Assembly (NCBI GenBank): GCA_905209135.1
Contig: CAJLRT010000046.1
Coordinates: 1 to 7,891 of the forward strand
Direction: 5' to 3'
Length of the DNA: 7,891 nucleotides
Origin: an uncultured Eubacteriales bacterium
GTDB lineage: Bacteria; Bacillota; Clostridia; Oscillospirales; UMGS1783
The notes beneath the pieces were generated by a model, which did no database searches, had not been told where the DNA came from, and saw only the letters and a list, made by a program, of their open reading frames with translations. Shown in pieces: positions 1-6,404 of the stretch (position 1 is the first letter of the stretch; each line of letters opens with the position of its first letter). The translations under genes were made by a program, and so were the position numbers.

Positions 1-290
1 TCTTCAAGGACAAAGACTACAAAACCGAGCTGGAGATGCTGGCAAAATGCGCCGACTGCTTTATCACCCTGACGCCGGACGACCCGCGCGGGCTGGACGG
101 CGGCTACCTCGCCCATCTGTGCCGGCGCACCGGCAAGCCCGCCGAGCACATTCCCGATTATCTGGACGCGTATAAAAAGGCGCTCGAGCTTGCCGGGCCG
201 AAGGGATTCGTCGTCATCTGCGGCTGCCTGCACATGGCAAGCGACATCCGGGCGCTGCTGCAGAACCTGTCTGACGAGAGCGTCGGGTAG
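1..290 (+). CDS. folC: Folylpolyglutamate synthase / dihydrofolate synthase, C-terminal end (5' partial)
   Basis: This is the last 95 residues of a protein whose start lies outside the window; the reading frame is open from base 3 to a TAG at 288-290. The fragment matches the Mur-ligase-type C-terminal domain of FolC. It has a 'KDY..ELEMLAKCAD' stretch, then 'FITLTPDDPRGL' (family pattern: I.T.P.NPRAL), and ends with 'GFVVICGCLHMASDIRALL', which corresponds to the family's closing 'V.VTGSLYLVGEIR'. The usual Gly-Ser-Leu here reads Gly-Cys-Leu. FolC adds glutamate to folates in the cytoplasm (and makes dihydrofolate from dihydropteroate in bifunctional forms), using ATP. A hairpin terminator follows within 15 nt, so folC probably ends its own transcript and is not a functional partner of the downstream genes. 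The main alternative is another Mur-ligase-fold enzyme, but the closing motif favours FolC. Confidence 0.82.
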   Translation, partial: FKDKDYKTELEMLAKCADCFITLTPDDPRGLDGGYLAHLCRRTGKPAEHIPDYLDAYKKALELAGPKGFVVICGCLHMASDIRALLQNLSDESVG

Positions 291-302
291 GCCGCAGCCC
301 AC

Positions 303-340
303 AAAAACAGATCCCCCGTTTCGGGGGATCTTTCTCATTT
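303..340 (+). terminator. Intrinsic terminator after folC
   Basis: A perfect 9-bp stem (GATCCCCCG at 310-318 pairing with CGGGGGATC at 322-330) closes a TTT loop. It is followed by the T-rich TTTCTCATTT and preceded by an A-rich stretch (303-307). It lies 12 nt after the folC stop and separates folC from the two-component genes. Confidence 0.85.
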
Positions 341-347
341 GGGGACA

Positions 348-363
348 GGCGCGGCGCCGCGCC
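348..363. repeat. 16-bp perfect GC palindrome in the response-regulator leader
   Basis: GGCGCGGCGCCGCGCC is its own reverse complement. It sits just before the Shine-Dalgarno sequence of the response regulator (GGAG at 371-374). As RNA it could form a 6-bp hairpin with a GCGC loop. A copy differing at one base lies at 2171-2186, upstream of the ABC transporter operator. Its function is unknown, and chance is possible in DNA this rich in GC. Confidence 0.5.
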
Positions 364-381
364 CATGAAAGGAGCGAAGAT

Positions 382-1068
382 ATGTACACCATATTCATTG
401 TGGAGGACGACCCCACCATTGCCCGCGCAGTGCAGAAGCACCTGGAATCCTGGGGGATGAACGCCTGCATTGCGGAGGATTTTCAGAATGTGACGGCGGA
501 ATTCCTGCGCTGCGCGCCGCAGCTTGTGCTGCTCGACATCTACCTGCCCTTTTTCAACGGGCACCACTGGTGCAGCGAAATCCGGAAGCTCTCGCGCGTT
601 CCGATCATATTCCTGTCCTCCGCTGCGGATAATATGAATATCGTCATGGCGATGAACATGGGCGGGGACGATTTTATCACGAAGCCGTTCGACCTGTCCG
701 TGCTGACGGCAAAGGTGCAGGCGCTGCTGCGCCGCACGTATGAATTTGCAGGCGCGGCCGAACGGATCGAGCACGGCGGCGCGCTGCTCGACCTGGGGGA
801 ACTGGTTCTGCAGGCGGACGGAAACCGCATTCCCCTGACCAAAAACGAGTTTCGGATTCTGCAGACGCTCATGGAAGCGCGCGGCAAGGTGGTGAGCCGG
901 GACGCGATTATGACAAGGCTGTGGGAGACGGACAGCTATATCGACGACAACACACTGACCGTCAACATCAACCGGCTGCGCCGCAAGCTGGAGGGCGCGG
1001 GCCTGCCCGGCTTTATCGCCACGAAAAAAGGAGTGGGATACTCCATCCCGGGGAGGGCGGACGCATGA
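382..1068 (+). CDS. OmpR/PhoB-family response regulator, BceR-like
   Basis: This is a 228-residue cytoplasmic DNA-binding response regulator of normal family length. The receiver domain (about 1-118) has the acidic pocket E8-D9-D10, phospho-acceptor D52 in 'LLDIYLPFFNG', the switch Ser80 in 'PIIFLSSA', and Lys101 in 'DDFITKPF'. A winged-helix effector domain (about 130-225) carries 'LTKNEFRILQTLMEARGKVVSRD', 'TLTVNINRLRRKLE' and the wing 'IATKKGVGYSI'. The ATG at 382 was chosen because GGAG (371-374) sits 7 nt upstream and the protein then begins exactly at the receiver domain; the frame is open further upstream, but through the folC terminator. The stop overlaps the kinase start (ATGA, 1065-1068), so the two are translationally coupled. 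Partner kinase and transporter context imply that it activates the ABC genes at 2294-5072 in response to a peptide antibiotic; the ligand cannot be read from the sequence. I see no clear sigma-A promoter in 331-381. Confidence 0.93.
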   Translation: MYTIFIVEDDPTIARAVQKHLESWGMNACIAEDFQNVTAEFLRCAPQLVLLDIYLPFFNGHHWCSEIRKLSRVPIIFLSSAADNMNIVMAMNMGGDDFITKPFDLSVLTAKVQALLRRTYEFAGAAERIEHGGALLDLGELVLQADGNRIPLTKNEFRILQTLMEARGKVVSRDAIMTRLWETDSYIDDNTLTVNINRLRRKLEGAGLPGFIATKKGVGYSIPGRADA

Positions 1069-2063
1069 GAAAACTTGCGCGCGCCTTTGGCGAATACCTC
1101 CGCTACCACCGCAAATCACTGCTGCTCATCGCCCTCTGCGGCGGCATTTTCGCGCTCGTGTTCAGCCTGTACGACCTGCCGGCCGAGGCCGTCCTGTACG
1201 CGCTGCTACTGTGCGTCCTCGTCGCGCTGCTGCTCGTGTGCGCCGATTTTACGGTGTTCTACAGGCGGCACCGGCTGCTCTGCGACCTCTACAGCCGCAT
1301 TACCCTCAGCCTCGACGGGCTGCCGGCGCCGAAAGACCTTCTGGAGACGGACTACCAGGACCTGATCGAGGCCGTATATGACGAAAAAAGCCGCGTCACC
1401 TCGGCCGCAGACAGCCGCATGAGCGAAATGCTCGACTACTACACGCTGTGGCTGCACCAGGTAAAGACGCCCATCGCGGCGATGCACCTGCTGCTGCAGG
1501 AGCTGGACGACGGGCCGCGGGCGGCGCTGGACGCGGAGCTGTTCAAGATCGAGCAGTATACCGACATGGCGCTGACATATCTCCGGCTCGAGAGCAGCAG
1601 CACGGACTATGTGCTGCGCCGGTGCGACCTGGACGCGGTTGTGAAACGGGCCGTGCGGAAATTCGCCGGGTTCTTCGTCCGCGGCCGGATATCCCTTGCC
1701 TACGACGGCCTGCGCTACACGGCGCTGACCGATGAAAAATGGCTGCAGTTCGCAGTCGAACAGCTACTTTCCAACGCGCTCAAATACACGCCGGGCGGCG
1801 AAATTTCCATCCGCATGGACGGGGACTGCCTCGTGATCTCCGACACCGGAATCGGCATTGCGGCGGAGGATCTGCCGCGCATATTCGACAAGGGCTTTAC
1901 CGGCTACAACGGCCGGACGGACCGCAAGTCCACGGGGCTTGGGCTGTATCTCTGCCGGCGGATTCTGGCGCGGCTTTCGCACACGCTCGAAATCACGTCG
2001 GCGCCGGGCGCGGGGACGACGGTGCGCATCGGGCTCGGCACGGCGGACCTGCAGGACGAGTAG
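1065..2063 (+). CDS. Intramembrane-sensing sensor histidine kinase, BceS-like
   Basis: This is a 332-residue membrane histidine kinase. A short basic N-terminus (1-17) is followed by two closely spaced membrane segments (about 18-35 and 42-62) joined by only a few residues ('YDLPAE'), so it has essentially no extracellular sensor domain. This layout is characteristic of BceS-type kinases. The dimerisation helix carries the phospho-acceptor H131 in 'LHQVKTPIAAM'. The ATPase domain has the N-box N237 ('EQLLSNALKYTP'), the G1 box D260 ('DTGIGI'), an F-box ('IFDKGFTG', 274-280) and the G2 box 'GLGLYL' (291-296). All key residues are present. The start ATG overlaps the regulator's stop (ATGA) behind a GGGAGG at about 1050-1056. 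In the family, such kinases do not bind the drug themselves but are controlled by the associated BceAB-type transporter, which is encoded just downstream. The kinase ends at 2063, and the GC-rich DNA that follows has no convincing coding content. Confidence 0.92.
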   Translation: MRKLARAFGEYLRYHRKSLLLIALCGGIFALVFSLYDLPAEAVLYALLLCVLVALLLVCADFTVFYRRHRLLCDLYSRITLSLDGLPAPKDLLETDYQDLIEAVYDEKSRVTSAADSRMSEMLDYYTLWLHQVKTPIAAMHLLLQELDDGPRAALDAELFKIEQYTDMALTYLRLESSSTDYVLRRCDLDAVVKRAVRKFAGFFVRGRISLAYDGLRYTALTDEKWLQFAVEQLLSNALKYTPGGEISIRMDGDCLVISDTGIGIAAEDLPRIFDKGFTGYNGRTDRKSTGLGLYLCRRILARLSHTLEITSAPGAGTTVRIGLGTADLQDE

Positions 2064-2170
2064 CCGCCGAACGCGCGGGGCGCGGGACCGGCGCACGGCG
2101 GGGCGGGACGGAGCTTTCCGCGCCGGACGAAACGGCGGCGCCTTATGCAGAAGAGGCGGCGCTGCAGCCG

Positions 2171-2186
2171 GGCGCGGCGGCGCGCC
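2171..2186. repeat. Second copy (15/16) of the GC palindrome, upstream of the ABC operator
   Basis: GGCGCGGCGGCGCGCC matches the 348-363 element at 15 of 16 positions and keeps the same 6-bp stem, GGCGCG/CGCGCC, around a 4-nt loop. It ends 4 nt before the GTAAG-type repeats. It could be a weak hairpin ending the kinase transcript, but no T-run follows it. Confidence 0.45.
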
Positions 2187-2189
2187 AAC

Positions 2190-2225
2190 CTTACCAGAAT
2201 GTAAGAATGGCCGGGGAAATGTAAG
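2190..2225 (+). promoter_or_regulatory. Putative operator for the response regulator (CTTAC/GTAAG repeats)
   Basis: An inverted repeat CTTAC-N6-GTAAG occupies 2190-2205. An 8-bp direct repeat AATGTAAG is present at 2198-2205 and again at 2218-2225, 20 bp apart, which is about two helical turns. The repeats end about 10 bp upstream of the -35 region of the ABC promoter, the usual place for an OmpR/PhoB-type activator. Assigning the site to the neighbouring response regulator is inference from position. Confidence 0.6.
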
Positions 2226-2235
2226 CCAAAGCTAT

Positions 2236-2264
2236 GGCAGCGCATCTTCCCGGCCTGTTATACT
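2236..2264 (+). promoter_or_regulatory. Extended -10 promoter for the ABC transporter genes
   Basis: TGTTATACT (2256-2264) is an extended -10: TG, one base, then TATACT (2259-2264). At 17-nt spacing the -35 position reads GGCAGC (2236-2241), which does not resemble TTGACA. A good -10 with a poor -35, next to regulator-like repeats, fits an activator-dependent promoter. Transcription would start near 2270, leaving a short leader with an AGGAGG at 2280-2285. Confidence 0.6.
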
Positions 2265-2293
2265 GGACATGATGAAAACAGGAGGTCATACCT

Positions 2294-3061
2294 ATGGCGT
2301 TATTGGAAGTGAAAAACCTGAAAAAAGTGTATACCACAAGGTTTGGCGGCAATCATGTCCACGCCCTTTCCAACGTGTCCTTTTCCGTGGAACAGGGAGA
2401 ATATGTGGCGGTCATGGGCGAGTCGGGCTCGGGCAAGACGACCCTGCTCAACATTCTCGCCGCGCTCGACAAGCCGACAAGCGGCGAAGTCCTGCTCGGC
2501 GGGCGGAACATCGTAACCATCAAGGAACGCGAAATCTCCGCTTTCCGGCGCGACAACCTGGGATTTGTTTTCCAGGATTTCAACCTGCTCGACACCTTTT
2601 CGATTCAGGACAACATTTTTCTGCCGCTGGTGCTGGCCGGCAGGACGTTTCCCGAAATGAACGCGCGGCTTCAGCCGATTGCCGCAAAGCTCGAAATTGA
2701 AAAAATACTGCGCAAGTACCCTTACGAGGTGTCCGGCGGCGAAAAGCAGCGCGCCGCCGTGGCGCGCGCCCTGATTACAAACCCGCAGCTCGTGCTTGCA
2801 GACGAGCCGACGGGCGCGCTCGATTCGCGCGCGACGAACAGCCTGCTGCGCCTGTTTGAGGACATCAACGGCGAGGGGCAGACCATCGTCATGGTCACTC
2901 ACAGCACCAAGGCCGCCAGCCACGCCAAGCGCGTGCTGTTTCTGCGGGACGGCGAGGTGTTCCACCAGCTCTACCGCGCGGGGATGACGGAACAGGATAT
3001 GTTCCAGAAAATCTCCGACACGCTGACGACGATTGCGACAGGCGGTGGCCGCGGTGCGTAA
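2294..3061 (+). CDS. ABC transporter ATP-binding protein, BceA-like
   Basis: This is a 255-residue cytoplasmic ATPase subunit of the MacB/LolD/BceA type. In order: Walker A 'GESGSGKT' (42-49), Q-loop Q94 in 'FVFQDFNLL', ABC signature 'SGGEKQR' (147-153), Walker B 'LVLADE' (166-171) with catalytic E171, D-loop 'ALDS' (175-178) and the switch H203 ('VTHS'). Every catalytic motif is intact and the length is typical. The ATG follows a perfect AGGAGG (2280-2285) with 8-nt spacing. Its stop lies inside the start of the permease gene (8-nt overlap), so the two are made together as a transporter. In the family, BceAB-type transporters protect against cell-wall-active peptides such as bacitracin-like drugs or lantibiotics by freeing their lipid targets, and they also signal to the paired kinase. 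The substrate here is unknown. Confidence 0.95.
   Translation: MALLEVKNLKKVYTTRFGGNHVHALSNVSFSVEQGEYVAVMGESGSGKTTLLNILAALDKPTSGEVLLGGRNIVTIKEREISAFRRDNLGFVFQDFNLLDTFSIQDNIFLPLVLAGRTFPEMNARLQPIAAKLEIEKILRKYPYEVSGGEKQRAAVARALITNPQLVLADEPTGALDSRATNSLLRLFEDINGEGQTIVMVTHSTKAASHAKRVLFLRDGEVFHQLYRAGMTEQDMFQKISDTLTTIATGGGRGA
3040..3045 (+). promoter_or_regulatory. Ribosome binding site that fixes the permease start at GTG 3054
   Basis: AGGCGG, one mismatch from AGGAGG, lies 8 nt before GTG 3054. This is the same spacing as the perfect AGGAGG of the upstream ATPase gene. The in-frame ATG at 3063 and TTG at 3033 have no comparable site. Confidence 0.5.
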
Positions 3062-5072
3062 GATGTTCTATGCAAGGCTCGCCGCGCAGAATATGCGCAA
3101 GAACGCGCGGACCTACGTCCCCTATCTGATCGCCTCGGTATTCACCGTCGCCATGTTCTTTATCATCGCCACGCTGGCAGACAGCAGCGCGCTTGCAAGC
3201 ATGCGCGGCGGACAGTCTCTGGAGGTCACGCTCGGCTTCGGCATATACGTGGTCGGCATTTTCGCCGTCATCTTTCTGTTCTACACCAACAGCTTTCTCG
3301 TCAAGCGGCGCAAAAAGGAATTCGGCCTGTTCAACATTCTCGGCATGGAGAAAAAGCACATAGGCCGCATCATCGCCTACGAAACCCTGTATACGGCGCT
3401 CATCAGCATCGTTCCGGGCATCGGGCTGGGGCTCGCCTTTTACAAGCTCGTAATCCTGCTGCTGATGAAGATCATGCAGTTCGACCTGAAATTCGGCTTC
3501 GAGTTCTCCACGCAGGCGTTCCTCACTACCGCGGCGCTCTTTGCGGCGATATTCGCCCTGACGCTGCTCAACTCCCTGCGGCAGATTCACCTTGCAAAGC
3601 CCATCGAGCTGCTCAGGGGCGGGCAGACCGGCGAGCGGGAGCCGAAAACAAAGTGGGCGCTGGCCGTTCTGGGCGTGCTGTGCCTCGGCGGCGGGTACTA
3701 TATCTCCATTACGACGACGCAGCCGCTGCAGGCGCTGACCCTGTTTTTCCTCGCGGTGGTGCTCGTCATCGTCGGCACCTACTGCCTGTTTACCGCCGGC
3801 AGCATCGCCGTGCTCAAGGCGCTGCGGAAAAACAGGCGATACTACTATAAAACCAGCCACTTTATCAACGTTTCGGGCATGATGTACCGCATGAAGCAAA
3901 ACGCGGTGGGGCTTGCCAACATCTGCATCCTGTCCACTATGGTGCTGGTCATGGTTTCGACGACCGTCTCCCTCTATATCGGCATGGAGGATGCGGTGCG
4001 CAGGATGTACCCGCGCGACATTGTCACGGAAGAGCACCTGATGATTGACCCGGACGGCGGCGCAGACGAGAGCCAAAACATACCGGATATTGCAGGGCGC
4101 CTGCTCAGCGAACGCGGACTCCGACCCGAAAACGAGCTGAAGTACACACATATGGACGTACCCATGCTGCGCAGCGGCACCGACTTCGACTACAATCCGC
4201 GCGGCTATACGAGCGAATTCAACGGCGCGGCATATGATCTCATCCTCCTGCCGGCGGACGACTTCAACGCGCTTACCGGCGGCGCGCTTACGCTCGAGGA
4301 TGACGAGGCGTGCGTATTCTCCGGCAAGCGGATATACGACGGCGGCGAAATCTCGATTGCGGGCGAGAGATTCCGCGTGCGTGAAAGCGGGCTGCTGCCC
4401 GACGGCCTCAGCCTGACCGATTCCTACGCGATCAACGCGGACGAGAACATCCTGCACGTCGTCGTCAGCGGCGAAGACACGCTGGAGCGCATGTTCCGGC
4501 GGCAGACGGGGGAGGGCGGCGCGTCCGTCTACCCGCTCCGGAAGTATTACGCTTTCGACCTGGACGCGCCGGACGAGACGGTGAACGAGGTATTTGAGGC
4601 GATTTCCGACACGGTGACAAGCCAGCGCTTCAGCGGCCGGCTGGATACGCAGGGCGACAGCAGAGACGCGTTTTTAGGCATGTACGGCGGGCTGTTCTTC
4701 CTCGGCATTTTCCTGGGACTGACGTTTATGATGGCGGCGGTGCTGATTATCTATTACAAGCAGGTTTCCGAGGGCTATGAGGACAAGGCGCGTTTTGCCA
4801 TTATGCAGAAAGTCGGGCTCAGCCGCAGGGAGGTGCGCAAGACCATACGCGCCCAGATTCTGACCATGTTCTTCCTGCCCCTGCTCGTCGCCTGCGTGCA
4901 CATCGCGTTCGCATTCCCCGTCATCACGCGGCTGCTGCGCATTCTGTATCTGACAAACGTGCCGCTGTTCGCGGCGTGCACGGCGGGCTCCATCGCCATT
5001 TTCGCCCTGTTCTATGCAGTCGTGTTCAGCCTGACCGCGAAGGTCTATTACCGGATTGTGGGCGAAAACTGA
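3054..5072 (+). CDS. ABC transporter permease with FtsX domains and large extracellular domain, BceB-like
   Basis: This is a 672-residue membrane protein if read from GTG 3054 (669 from ATG 3063). It shows the ten-helix BceB plan: helices at roughly 22-42, 60-80, 110-130, 155-175, 201-219, 228-252 and 288-309, then a soluble domain at about 310-540, then helices near 543-568, 600-622 and 636-663. Two FtsX-type coupling motifs face the cytoplasm, 'RRKKEFGLFNILGM' (85-98) and 'KARFAIMQKVGLSRREV' (578-594). The large domain between helices 7 and 8 is the part that in BceB-type transporters recognises the peptide antibiotic and separates this family from ordinary MacB-like permeases. It overlaps the ATPase gene, with which it forms the transporter, and together they would report drug load to the histidine kinase encoded upstream. 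The gene is intact and ends at a strong terminator. The substrate cannot be predicted, since this external domain is the least conserved part of the family. Confidence 0.92.
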   Translation: MRKMFYARLAAQNMRKNARTYVPYLIASVFTVAMFFIIATLADSSALASMRGGQSLEVTLGFGIYVVGIFAVIFLFYTNSFLVKRRKKEFGLFNILGMEKKHIGRIIAYETLYTALISIVPGIGLGLAFYKLVILLLMKIMQFDLKFGFEFSTQAFLTTAALFAAIFALTLLNSLRQIHLAKPIELLRGGQTGEREPKTKWALAVLGVLCLGGGYYISITTTQPLQALTLFFLAVVLVIVGTYCLFTAGSIAVLKALRKNRRYYYKTSHFINVSGMMYRMKQNAVGLANICILSTMVLVMVSTTVSLYIGMEDAVRRMYPRDIVTEEHLMIDPDGGADESQNIPDIAGRLLSERGLRPENELKYTHMDVPMLRSGTDFDYNPRGYTSEFNGAAYDLILLPADDFNALTGGALTLEDDEACVFSGKRIYDGGEISIAGERFRVRESGLLPDGLSLTDSYAINADENILHVVVSGEDTLERMFRRQTGEGGASVYPLRKYYAFDLDAPDETVNEVFEAISDTVTSQRFSGRLDTQGDSRDAFLGMYGGLFFLGIFLGLTFMMAAVLIIYYKQVSEGYEDKARFAIMQKVGLSRREVRKTIRAQILTMFFLPLLVACVHIAFAFPVITRLLRILYLTNVPLFAACTAGSIAIFALFYAVVFSLTAKVYYRIVGEN

Positions 5073-5083
5073 GTTTACCCAAC

Positions 5084-5115
5084 AAAAAAAGGCCGCCTGT
5101 ACAGGCGGCCTTTTT
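5084..5115. terminator. Bidirectional intrinsic terminator between convergent genes
   Basis: A perfect 20-bp palindrome at 5091-5110 forms a stem GGCCGCCT/AGGCGGCC around a GTAC loop. It is flanked by seven A (5084-5090) and five T (5111-5115), so it gives a stem followed by a U-run when read from either side. It lies 11 nt past the permease stop (plus strand) and 10 nt past the aminopeptidase stop (minus strand) and serves both genes. Confidence 0.93.
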
Positions 5116-5120
5116 CGCGC

Positions 5121-6344
5121 TTAAAACGCGAAGTTGCCGTTTGTGAACACCGGGATCTGCTCGCCGTCCCAGGTAGTGCCGACAATGGAAAGGTCGGGCG
5201 TGCCGATCATGAAATCGACATGGGTGATCGAGTCGTTTAGCCCGTGTTCGGCAAGCTCCCGCTTATCCATTTCCATCCCGCCGTCGATACAGGGGTACGC
5301 CTCGCCGAAAGCGAGATGGCAGGAGGCATTCTCATCAAACAGCGTGTTGTAAAACAGCACGCCCGCGTTTGAGATCGGAGAGTCATAGGGCACGAGCGCG
5401 ACTTCGCCGAGATAGGACGCGCCCTCGTCCACTGCGATGGCGCTGCGCAGCACATCCTCGCCCTGCTCCGCCTGCACCTCGACGATTTTTCCGTTTTCAA
5501 AGCGCATGCGGAACCCGTCTATGACATTGCCGTCCTTGACAAGCGGCATGGACGCGACGGCCACGCCGTTTACGCCGTCCCGCTTCGGGGCGGTGAAGAT
5601 CTCCTCGGTCGGCATGTTGGCGATAAAGACCTGCCCGCCGTGGGTGCGGTCCCCGCCCGCCTGCCAGAAATGGGTTTTGGGCAGCTCGATTGTCAGGTCG
5701 GTGCCGAGGGAGTTTGTATAATGCAGGGAGCGGAAGCGGTATTCGTTCAGCTTCTTCTTGCGCGCGCCGAGGCTGGCAAGGTGCTCTTCCCAGTTTTTCA
5801 CCGGGTCGCCGCCGTCCACCCGGACCGCGGCGCAGATGGCGTCCCACAGCCGCTCCACCGCGGCCTGTTTATCCGCGCCGGGAAACACTTTTTGCGCCCA
5901 GGAGTCCACCGGTACGGACGCGATGCACCAGGGGAACCCGTTCGACATCTGCAGGCGCCGGTAGGTCTGCACGGCGGCGCCGGAGGAGACTTCCGCCCGC
6001 TGGAGACGGCCGGGGTCCACCCCTTTCAGGTTCTCCGGGTCGGAAGCGGAAATGGCGAGGAAAGCGGCGCCTTCGCTCGCGTTGTCGTTGTAAAAGGCAG
6101 CAAGCCAGGCGGGATAGGAGTCGAACACGTCGTCCGCCGCCTTGAGGTACTTCTCGCGGGTCATATAGTCGTCGCGCCAGCTCACGATGACTTCCCGGCA
6201 GCCCGCCGCATACGCCTCCGTCGCGCACATGCGCCCGAACTGCGCGCATTCGACCGGGCAGAGCAGCACGAGGTTCTGCCCTTTCTGAATATTGACGCCG
6301 ACCCGGATGAGCAGGCGGGCGTACTGCCGCATTCTTTCCAGCAT
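5121..6344 (-). CDS. M29-family metallo-aminopeptidase (AmpS / aminopeptidase T type)
   Basis: This is a 407-residue cytoplasmic aminopeptidase, close to the usual length of about 410 for family M29, which removes N-terminal amino acids using a two-metal centre. It opens with the typical 'QYARLLIRVGVNIQKGQNLVL'. The C-terminal catalytic half contains the metal-ligand motifs in the expected order: Glu247/248 in 'NMPTEEIFTAP', Glu314 in 'YLGEVALVP', His343 in 'LFDENASCHLAFG', and His375/Asp377 in 'THVDFMIG'. Assigning these as ligands comes from known M29 structures. The frame can be extended upstream to a TTG at 6455, but that TTG falls inside the gene's own predicted -35 box. ATG 6344 has a GAGGG 5 nt upstream and gives the family's normal N-terminus. 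The gene is convergent with the ABC permease and divergent from spoIIAA, so it is a single-gene unit, probably for general peptide turnover. No signal peptide is seen. The role beyond peptidase is unknown. Confidence 0.92.
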   Translation of the reverse strand: MLERMRQYARLLIRVGVNIQKGQNLVLLCPVECAQFGRMCATEAYAAGCREVIVSWRDDYMTREKYLKAADDVFDSYPAWLAAFYNDNASEGAAFLAISASDPENLKGVDPGRLQRAEVSSGAAVQTYRRLQMSNGFPWCIASVPVDSWAQKVFPGADKQAAVERLWDAICAAVRVDGGDPVKNWEEHLASLGARKKKLNEYRFRSLHYTNSLGTDLTIELPKTHFWQAGGDRTHGGQVFIANMPTEEIFTAPKRDGVNGVAVASMPLVKDGNVIDGFRMRFENGKIVEVQAEQGEDVLRSAIAVDEGASYLGEVALVPYDSPISNAGVLFYNTLFDENASCHLAFGEAYPCIDGGMEMDKRELAEHGLNDSITHVDFMIGTPDLSIVGTTWDGEQIPVFTNGNFAF

Positions 6345-6349
6345 ATCAT

Positions 6350-6354
6350 CCCTC
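6350..6354 (-). promoter_or_regulatory. Ribosome binding site that fixes the aminopeptidase start at 6344
   Basis: GAGGG (CCCTC on the plus strand) is separated by 5 nt from the ATG at 6344-6342. A stronger AGGAGG (plus strand CCTCCT, 6392-6397) further upstream in the leader has no in-frame start codon within a workable distance. Confidence 0.6.
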
Positions 6355-6404
6355 TTTTCCGGAGCGGAACCGGCAAACTGCCGCGCGGCTCCCTCCTGTT
6401 TCAA

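Noticed and set aside
190..381. N-terminal extension of the response regulator frame
   Set aside because: It runs through folC and its terminator, has no domain similarity, and ATG 382 has a good ribosome site and starts exactly at the receiver domain.
921..1064. N-terminal extension of the kinase frame into the regulator gene
   Set aside because: The residues are out-of-frame translation of the regulator's DNA-binding domain; the ATGA overlap at 1065 is the natural start.
214..1119. 301-codon open frame on the minus strand across the regulator
   Set aside because: It is antisense to a well-supported gene, rich in Arg, His and Gln as typical of GC-rich shadow frames, and lacks any recognisable domain.
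2158..2186. Classic intrinsic terminator for the kinase gene
   Set aside because: GC-rich stems are present but no T-run follows, so I list only the palindrome and not a terminator.
1858..2700. Long plus-strand frame bridging the kinase end, the gap and the ATPase start
   Set aside because: It overlaps two certain genes out of frame, crosses the promoter and is dominated by Arg and Gly.
2895..4457. 520-codon open frame on the minus strand across the ATPase and permease
   Set aside because: It is antisense to two intact family members, low in complexity and charged, with no family match. It is a by-product of GC-rich third positions.
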